Source: Massilia sp. Mn16-1_5 (GTDB taxonomy: Bacteria > Pseudomonadota > Gammaproteobacteria > Burkholderiales > Burkholderiaceae_D). From it: a stretch of DNA of 64,000 nt. The stretch covers positions 62,001-126,000 of the forward strand of contig NZ_PPXQ01000016.1 in NCBI RefSeq assembly GCF_004798585.1, written 5' to 3'. The notes below the pieces were generated by a model. It saw only the letters and a list, made by a program, of their open reading frames with translations. It was not told the origin of the DNA and ran no database searches. Positions 58,743-64,000 of the stretch are shown piece by piece (positions within the stretch are counted from its first letter, which is position 1; every line of letters begins with the position of its first letter). The position numbers and the translations under genes were made by a program.

Positions 58743-60884
58743 CTATTTCTCGACAGTGCCGGGCACGGCCGGCTCAGGGGCCGGGCCGGTGTGTTCCAGG
58801 GGCGGCGTGATCCCGGCCGCCGGCAGCTCGCCGGGACGCTTGTCGGCGCCCGTTACGGGTACGGGCGGCGCAGGTTTGACGGGTGCGCCGGGTGCGGGCG
58901 CCTCGGCCGGCGGCTTGGCCGGGGCAGGCGCTGGCGGGGCCGTTTTTGCTGGTGCGGGTGGCGCGGCAGGCGCGCCCGTCGCTGGCAGTTTGACGACGGC
59001 CGGCGCAGGGGCCGGAGCAGGGGGCACAGGAGCTGGAGCCGGGGCGGGAGCAGGAAGGGCTGGAGCAGGCGCCGCGGCAGCAGGGGCGGGAGCAGAGGCG
59101 GGAGCAGCTGCCTTCGCTGCCGCGTCCGGCGGCGCCGGCGTCTCCGTCGCGCCCAGCTGGGCCTGCAGCCACTTGCCCATCTCGCGCTCGAGCAGCGGTA
59201 GCGGCAGCACACCGTTGCCGAGCAGCGCATCGTGGAAGCGGCGCACGTCGAAACGCGGCCCCAGTGCGGCCTGCGCCTTCTCGCGCAAGGCCTTGAAACG
59301 CAGCTGCCCCGCCTTGTAGCTCAGCGCCTGGGCCGGCTGGGCGATGTAGCGGTCGACCTCGACCTCGTTGTCCTGGAGCGCGTTGGCCGTGTTCGCGTTC
59401 AGGTAGTCGAGCGCCTGCTGGCGCGACCAGCCGAGCGCGTGGATGCCGGTATCGACCACCAGCCGCGCGGCGCGGAACATGTCGTCGTTCAGGTAGCCGA
59501 AGCGCGAGAACGGGTCTTTAAAAAAGCCCAGTTCCGGTCCCAGGCCCTCGGCATAGGTGGCCCAGCCTTCGCCATAGGCATCGTTCCAGCCCTTGCGCCG
59601 GAAGGCCGGCAGCTCGCGCAGCGCGCGTGCGCGCGCCACCTGCAGGTGGTGGCCCGGCAGGGCTTCGTGCAAAGCGAGGGTCTCGACTTCCCACAGCGGC
59701 TGGCTGTTCAGACGCTCGGTATTCACCACCAGCGCCGCGCTGCGATCTGGCGTCCCGGCTTCGTAATACGCCGCGACCTGGCCGGCGCCGCCCGCCTGGC
59801 CAAGGCGTTTGACGCCGATCTCTTCCTCGGGAATCGTATTGAACAGGGCCGGCAGGCGCGTGCGGGCGCGCTCGATCACGCGGCGGTAGCGCGCCAGCAG
59901 GGCCTCCGCATCCTGCGCGAACAGGCGTTTATCATTGCGCGCAAAGGCGAGAAACTGGGGCAAATTGCCGCGAAAGCCGGTCTGCCGGATAGTCTCGCCC
60001 ATCGCGGCGCGGATGCGCGCCACTTCCTTCAGGCCCAGCGCATGCAGCTCCGGCGGAGTCAGTTCGCTGCCGGTGGCGGATCTGGCCAGGAAGGCGTAAT
60101 AGCCAGGGCCACCCGGGAAGCTTGACGCGCCAAGACTATCGCGCGCAGCCGGCAGGTACTCGGTCCGAATAAATTCTTCCAGCCGGCGCAGGGCGGGACC
60201 GGCGCTGTCGTTCAGGGCTTGCGTGCCGGCGGCCAGCAATTCTTCGCGTACTTTGGTCTCGATGGTGGCCGGAATGCGGCGCAGCGGCGCGCTCAGGGCG
60301 CCGTCGGTCAGGCGCTCGCGCAGCGCACGCAGTTGCTCGGGGACGGCGCGCATGCTGGCTTTCGGCGCCGTCCACCCGGTTTTTATTCCTTCGCGCAGCT
60401 GCTCGATGAGACCGTCCACGTGCGCCGGCAAGGCGTTCAGGCGCGCGATGTAGTTGCGATAATCTTCCTCGCTGGCGAAGGGCGTCTGCGCCACCAGGCG
60501 CGGCAGGCGCACCTGCAGGCCGTCCCAGCTGGTCAGCAACTGCGGATCGACCATCGTAAAGGCGAGGATGGCCAGCTGGCGCTCCTGTTCGAACACGAAC
60601 AGGTCGAGCGACAGGCGTTCCTGCGCAGCCATGCCGGCCCGATCGATGCCACGCGCTTCTTCCAGCATGGCGCGCAGGTGTTCGCGCCGGGCGCGCACGG
60701 CGGCCAGGGACAGGTCGGAGAGGCGGTCGTTGTAGCGGCGGTCGCCCAGCGTGGTGGCGTATTCCGGCTGGCGTTCCAGGCGCCACTGCCAGTCGCGCTC
60801 GAACAGGGCCGCCGCCGGGCCCGGCGCGGCATGGGCGTGGGACAGGGCGCAGAGCAGGACAATGAGGGCGAATAGGCGTCGCAT
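58743..60884 (-). CDS. DUF885 family predicted peptidase with a long Pro/Ala-rich tail
   Basis: 713-residue exported protein. Signal peptide RRLFALIVLLCALSHAHAA, then the DUF885 domain (residues about 25-580) with the metallopeptidase-like HEALPGHHLQ at about residue 405 and GWNDAYGEGWATYAEGLG after it. From about residue 582 to the end lies a 130-residue run of Pro, Ala and Lys/Val (repeated PAPAP), a low-complexity tail not usual for the family. Codon reading is consistent through it. ATG at 60884 gives the signal peptide; longer in-frame starts read into the opposite-frame gene start region. Confidence 0.9.
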   Translation of the reverse strand: MRRLFALIVLLCALSHAHAAPGPAAALFERDWQWRLERQPEYATTLGDRRYNDRLSDLSLAAVRARREHLRAMLEEARGIDRAGMAAQERLSLDLFVFEQERQLAILAFTMVDPQLLTSWDGLQVRLPRLVAQTPFASEEDYRNYIARLNALPAHVDGLIEQLREGIKTGWTAPKASMRAVPEQLRALRERLTDGALSAPLRRIPATIETKVREELLAAGTQALNDSAGPALRRLEEFIRTEYLPAARDSLGASSFPGGPGYYAFLARSATGSELTPPELHALGLKEVARIRAAMGETIRQTGFRGNLPQFLAFARNDKRLFAQDAEALLARYRRVIERARTRLPALFNTIPEEEIGVKRLGQAGGAGQVAAYYEAGTPDRSAALVVNTERLNSQPLWEVETLALHEALPGHHLQVARARALRELPAFRRKGWNDAYGEGWATYAEGLGPELGFFKDPFSRFGYLNDDMFRAARLVVDTGIHALGWSRQQALDYLNANTANALQDNEVEVDRYIAQPAQALSYKAGQLRFKALREKAQAALGPRFDVRRFHDALLGNGVLPLPLLEREMGKWLQAQLGATETPAPPDAAAKAAAPASAPAPAAAAPAPALPAPAPAPAPVPPAPAPAPAVVKLPATGAPAAPPAPAKTAPPAPAPAKPPAEAPAPGAPVKPAPPVPVTGADKRPGELPAAGITPPLEHTGPAPEPAVPGTVEK

Positions 60885-60966
60885 CGGGAGCGGGAGGTGG
60901 CGGTGTGAGCATTGTAGCAATGCCAACCGGAAGGGCGCGCCGTGCTCGGGGCGGCGGCGCTGCGGC

Positions 60967-61788
60967 TCAGGCGCGCCGGCCGCCGCTGACCCGTTCGATG
61001 CCGGCCAGGTCGCGCCAGCTCTGGACTTCGGTATAGCCAGCGTCCGCCAGCAAGGTCCGGACCGCCTGCGCCTGGTCGTAGCCATGCTCGAGCAGCAGCC
61101 AGCCGCCACGTTCCAGGTGCGCGGGGGCGCCGGTAACAAGCGTGCGCAGCGCCGACAGGCCGTCGGCGAAATCGGTCAGCGCCCCGCTCGGCTCGAAGCG
61201 CAGGTCCCCCTGCGCGAGGTGTTCGTCGCCGGAGGCGATATACGGCGGGTTCGAGACGATCAGGTCGAAGGTGTCATCGGCCAGGGCCGCGAACCAGTCG
61301 CTGCGCAGGAAGCGCACTTGCGCGCCGTTGGCCGCGGCATTGGTCCGGGCAACCGCCAGCGCCTCTGCGCTGACATCGAGCGCCGTGACCTGCGCATTGG
61401 GCCGCGTGTGCGCCACCGATACGGCGATCGCGCCGCTGCCGGTGCCCATGTCGAGCATGCGAGAGTTCGGCACCAGGCGTTCGAGCGCCAGTTCGACGAT
61501 CAATTCCGTATCCGGGCGCGGAATCAGCACGGCCGGGCTCACGTGAAAGGGCAGGCCGTAGAATTCGCGCTGGCCGACGATGTAGGCGATCGGTTCGCCG
61601 GCCAGGCGGCGCTCGACCAGCGCGGCGAGACTCGCCGCTTCCTCTTCGCTCAGCACGCGCTCGCCGTTGGTGATCAGCCCCACGCGCGTGAGCTTCAATG
61701 CATGGCACAGCAGGATGCGGTTTTCCAGCGGTTCGAGCGGCAGGCCGGCCTGCAGCGCCCGGATCGTGGCGCCGGCTGCAATCTTCAT
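60967..61788 (-). CDS. prmC: Peptide chain release factor N5-glutamine methyltransferase PrmC
   Basis: Methylates the Gln of the GGQ motif in release factors 1 and 2. 273 residues from the ATG at 61788. SAM-binding MLDMGTGSGAIAVSVA and the active NPPYIASGDEHL motif are in place, with the N-terminal LITNGERVLSEEEAASLAALVERRLAGEPIAYIVG bundle. The start overlaps the stop of dsbB by four bases. Upstream are dsbB, prfA and hemA. Confidence 0.96.
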   Translation of the reverse strand: MKIAAGATIRALQAGLPLEPLENRILLCHALKLTRVGLITNGERVLSEEEAASLAALVERRLAGEPIAYIVGQREFYGLPFHVSPAVLIPRPDTELIVELALERLVPNSRMLDMGTGSGAIAVSVAHTRPNAQVTALDVSAEALAVARTNAAANGAQVRFLRSDWFAALADDTFDLIVSNPPYIASGDEHLAQGDLRFEPSGALTDFADGLSALRTLVTGAPAHLERGGWLLLEHGYDQAQAVRTLLADAGYTEVQSWRDLAGIERVSGGRRA

Positions 61789-62261
61789 CGTGCGCGCCGC
61801 GTCGAGACCAGCACCCAGACCAGGACAATCGTCAGCAGCACGAACCAGACCGCCGACCACTGCGGAATCGACAGGCCGAACAAAGCGTCGGTGGCGTTCT
61901 CGCACAGGCCGTCGGCCTGGAACAGCCAGGGCATCAGGGTCGCCGTCGGAATCTTGTTCAACATCGTTTCCATCGGATCGATACCGCAGGAAAAGCCCGG
62001 GTTCGCCAGCACATACAGGTGCTTGCCGACCGTCGCCAGCCCGCCCAGCGCCGCCAGCAGCGCGACCATCGCCCCGCCACGGATTTTATGGCTCAGCGCA
62101 CCGACGAGGGCGGCAAAGCCGATGCCAAGGAAGGCATAGCGCTGGATCACGCACAGCGGGCAGGGCAGCATGTCGTGGACGTGCTGCAGGTACAGGGCGA
62201 CGCCGACCAGCGCGAAGCTGATGAAGGAAATGGCGAACAGGACGGAACGGAAACGTGGCAT
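61785..62261 (-). CDS. dsbB: Disulfide bond formation protein DsbB
   Basis: Four-helix inner-membrane protein that oxidises DsbA using quinone. The 158 residues from ATG 62261 hold CPLC in the first periplasmic loop (LPCPLCVIQRYAFLGI) and the second pair in GFSCGIDP and DGLCENA. Longer starts at 62303 or 62330 would add a basic extension; the shorter was chosen as helix 1 then follows directly. It lies inside the hemA-prfA-prmC group. Confidence 0.9.
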   Translation of the reverse strand: MPRFRSVLFAISFISFALVGVALYLQHVHDMLPCPLCVIQRYAFLGIGFAALVGALSHKIRGGAMVALLAALGGLATVGKHLYVLANPGFSCGIDPMETMLNKIPTATLMPWLFQADGLCENATDALFGLSIPQWSAVWFVLLTIVLVWVLVSTRRAR

Positions 62262-62361
62262 CGCGGGGGCTTTCGTGATCGAGGATGGGCGCGATTCTCG
62301 CATATACGGGAAGCGCGGCCGTATTTTCACATTGGCAAGACCTTACGGGCTTAGCGCTGTC

Positions 62362-63438
62362 TTAATCGCCCAGCGCGGCCAGAAGTTCGGCCTGGTGCTC
62401 GGCGGAGAGGGCGTTGGTCAGCTCGCTCAGGTCGCCGTCCATGATGAAATCGAGTTTATACAGCGTCAGGTTGATGCGGTGGTCGGTCAAGCGCCCTTGC
62501 GGGAAGTTATAGGTGCGGATGCGTTCGCTGCGGTCGCCCGAGCCGATCAGACTCTTGCGGGTAGCCGCCTCTTTCGATTGCTGTTCGCGCAGCTGCACGT
62601 CCTTGATACGCGCGGCCAGGACTTTCATCGCCTGCGCCTTGTTCTTGTGCTGGCTGCGGTCGTCCTGGCACTCGACCACGATCCCCGTTGGCAGGTGCGT
62701 GATGCGCACGGCCGAATCGGTCTTGTTGATGTGCTGGCCGCCTGCTCCGGACGCGCGGTAGGTGTCGATGCGCAGGTCGGCCGGGTTGATGTCGACATCC
62801 TCGACTTCGTCCGCCTCGGGCATCACGGCCACCGTACAGGCCGAGGTGTGGATGCGGCCCTGGGTTTCGGTGGCCGGCACGCGCTGCACGCGGTGGCCGC
62901 CCGATTCGAATTTTAATTTTGAATACACGCCGTTGCCGATCACGCGCACGATGACTTCGCGGTAGCCGCCCAGGTCCGACGGCGACTCGGAGACCATCTC
63001 GACTTGCCAGCGGTTGCGTTCGGCGAAGCGGGTATACATGCGCAGCAAATCGCCCGCGAACAGCGCCGATTCGTCGCCGCCGGTGCCGGCGCGGATCTCC
63101 AGGAAGATGTTGCGCTCGTCGTTGGCATCCTTCGGCAGCAGCATTTTCTGTAAATCGAGATCGAGCGCGGCGAGGCGCGCCTTGGCCGCCTCGATTTCTT
63201 CCTGCGCGAATTCCTTCATCTCCGGATCCGCCAGCATTTCCTGGGCGGCGGCGATATCGCCGTTGGCGTCCTGGTAGTCGCGATACACGGCGACGAGCGG
63301 GCCGATCTCGGCATGCTCCTTCGTCATCTTCCGGTAATTGTCCATGTTGGCGGTGGCGCCTTCATGGCCCAGTAATTCGTCGAGTTCGACCAGGCGGTTC
63401 GCGAGTTGGTCCAGCTTGGCCAGCATCGATGGTTTCAT
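62362..63438 (-). CDS. prfA: Peptide chain release factor 1
   Basis: Recognises UAA and UAG. 358 residues. The discriminating tripeptide PAT lies in [19 protein letters not shown] and the GGQ motif in [20 protein letters not shown], the target of PrmC encoded two genes downstream. The ATG at 63438 ([16 protein letters not shown]) was preferred to an upstream in-frame start. Confidence 0.97.
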   Translation of the reverse strand: MKPSMLAKLDQLANRLVELDELLGHEGATANMDNYRKMTKEHAEIGPLVAVYRDYQDANGDIAAAQEMLADPEMKEFAQEEIEAAKARLAALDLDLQKMLLPKDANDERNIFLEIRAGTGGDESALFAGDLLRMYTRFAERNRWQVEMVSESPSDLGGYREVIVRVIGNGVYSKLKFESGGHRVQRVPATETQGRIHTSACTVAVMPEADEVEDVDINPADLRIDTYRASGAGGQHINKTDSAVRITHLPTGIVVECQDDRSQHKNKAQAMKVLAARIKDVQLREQQSKEAATRKSLIGSGDRSERIRTYNFPQGRLTDHRINLTLYKLDFIMDGDLSELTNALSAEHQAELLAALGD

Positions 63439-63521
63439 AGCGATTCGGGAAAGAGTTGAAACGGAAGGCGCATGGCGCCGGGACGCGTCCACAGGGGGAC
63501 GCGAAGCGGAAAGAGGGGACG

Positions 63522-64000
63522 CTAACGGCGGCCGCGGAACAACTGCGGCAGCAGGTTCGCCAGGCGTGCGCGTTCGTCGCCTTCGGCGCGGTGCAGCGCC
63601 TGCTGCGGACCGTGCAGGAATTTCGCCGTGAGGCCCTTGGAAAGCGCTTCCAGCACGGCGTCGACGTCCTCGCCGCGCGCCAGCAATTTACGGGCGCGTT
63701 CGAGTTCGGCCAGACGCAGGGCCTCGCTCGACTCGTGCAGCTGCTGGATCACGGGTACCACGGCGCGGTCGCCGACCCAGTGCATGAAGGAGGCGACGCG
63801 GTTTTCGATGATGGCTTCGGCTTGCGCGACCGCCGCCTGGCGGCTTTCCATGCCGGTCTGCACCACTTGGGCCAGGTCGTCGACGGTGTAGAGGAAGACG
63901 TCGTCCAAGCGCGCCACTTCCGGTTCGATGTCGCGCGGCACGGCAAGGTCGGCCATGAAGACCGGACGGTGACGGCGCGCTTTGATGGCGCGCTCGACCA
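63522..64000 (-). CDS. hemA: Glutamyl-tRNA reductase, C-terminal part (truncated by the window)
   Basis: Only the last 159 residues are visible; the frame is open to the window edge. [39 protein letters not shown] is the end of the NADPH-binding domain, followed by the C-terminal dimerisation helices. It makes glutamate-1-semialdehyde for heme. hemA-prfA-prmC is the conserved order; dsbB is inserted here. Confidence 0.92.
   Translation of the reverse strand, partial: VERAIKARRHRPVFMADLAVPRDIEPEVARLDDVFLYTVDDLAQVVQTGMESRQAAVAQAEAIIENRVASFMHWVGDRAVVPVIQQLHESSEALRLAELERARKLLARGEDVDAVLEALSKGLTAKFLHGPQQALHRAEGDERARLANLLPQLFRGRR

Noticed and set aside
58534..59319. Gly/Ala-rich open frame on the plus strand over the DUF885 tail
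   Set aside because: It is the complement of the Pro/Ala repeat tail; the minus frame continues a conserved domain with a signal peptide, the plus frame does not.

Overview
The window comes from a high-GC betaproteobacterial chromosome, most likely Oxalobacteraceae (Massilia/Telluria/Duganella/Janthinobacterium group). This is inferred from gene content and order: mnmG-rsmG-parA-parB followed by an atpIBEFHAGDC operon, argB near slmA, hemA-prfA-prmC, livGFHM-type transporters and PHB-related genes. No 16S or marker comparison could be run. I see no prophage, CRISPR array or classical insertion sequence. The density is that of an ordinary core chromosome, about 62 protein genes and one tRNA.

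Layout. 1-6.1 kb: tail of a branched-chain-type ABC uptake cluster (binding protein, two permeases, an Asp-nucleophile alpha/beta hydrolase), an iron alcohol dehydrogenase and a TauE/SafE permease. 6.1-11.3 kb: the chromosome partition region, with three perfect parS palindromes, mnmG, rsmG, parA and parB, then a 0.6 kb gene-free stretch with two DnaA boxes. 11.2-18.4 kb: the complete F1Fo ATP synthase operon behind a near-consensus promoter and ahead of a strong terminator. 18.4-30.9 kb: mixed housekeeping genes (amidase, glutathione peroxidase, PabB-PabC fusion, SlmA, nucleotidase, TraB/GumN protein, tRNA-Thr, ArgB, PHB depolymerase with a ribbon-helix-helix regulator, thioesterase, metallo-beta-lactamase-fold protein, nitronate monooxygenase, purine phosphoribosyltransferase). 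31-40.5 kb: an eight-gene minus-strand operon joining a full LIV-type ABC importer to two different acyl-CoA ligases and a PaaI-type thioesterase, divergent from a Crp/Fnr regulator. 40.5-47.2 kb: aminopeptidase P, MgtC, MAPEG, DUF924, DUF2520, AlkB and several small unknown genes. 47.4-58.7 kb: outer-membrane protein, REP-associated tyrosine transposase (RAYT), EttA, RarD, Kup, an FKBP lipoprotein, an MFS transporter, an acetyltransferase/deacetylase pair and GshA. 58.7-64 kb: a DUF885 peptidase with a long Pro/Ala tail, then prmC, dsbB, prfA and the end of hemA.

The most notable non-genic signal is a family of short palindromes that begin with GTAG, have stems of the GTGGGC/GCCCAC type, and usually occur as inverted pairs. 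Copies lie at about 1.1, 10.85, 30.1, 40.6 and 48.04 kb, and the last sits beside the RAYT gene, the enzyme class that recognises such elements. Stem bases co-vary between copies, which argues for selection on the hairpin. Two further regulatory hypotheses are a TTGTCAT/ATGACAA palindrome shared by the Crp/Fnr-acyl-CoA ligase and rarD-kup promoter regions, and clustered GTTTATA repeats in front of parA.
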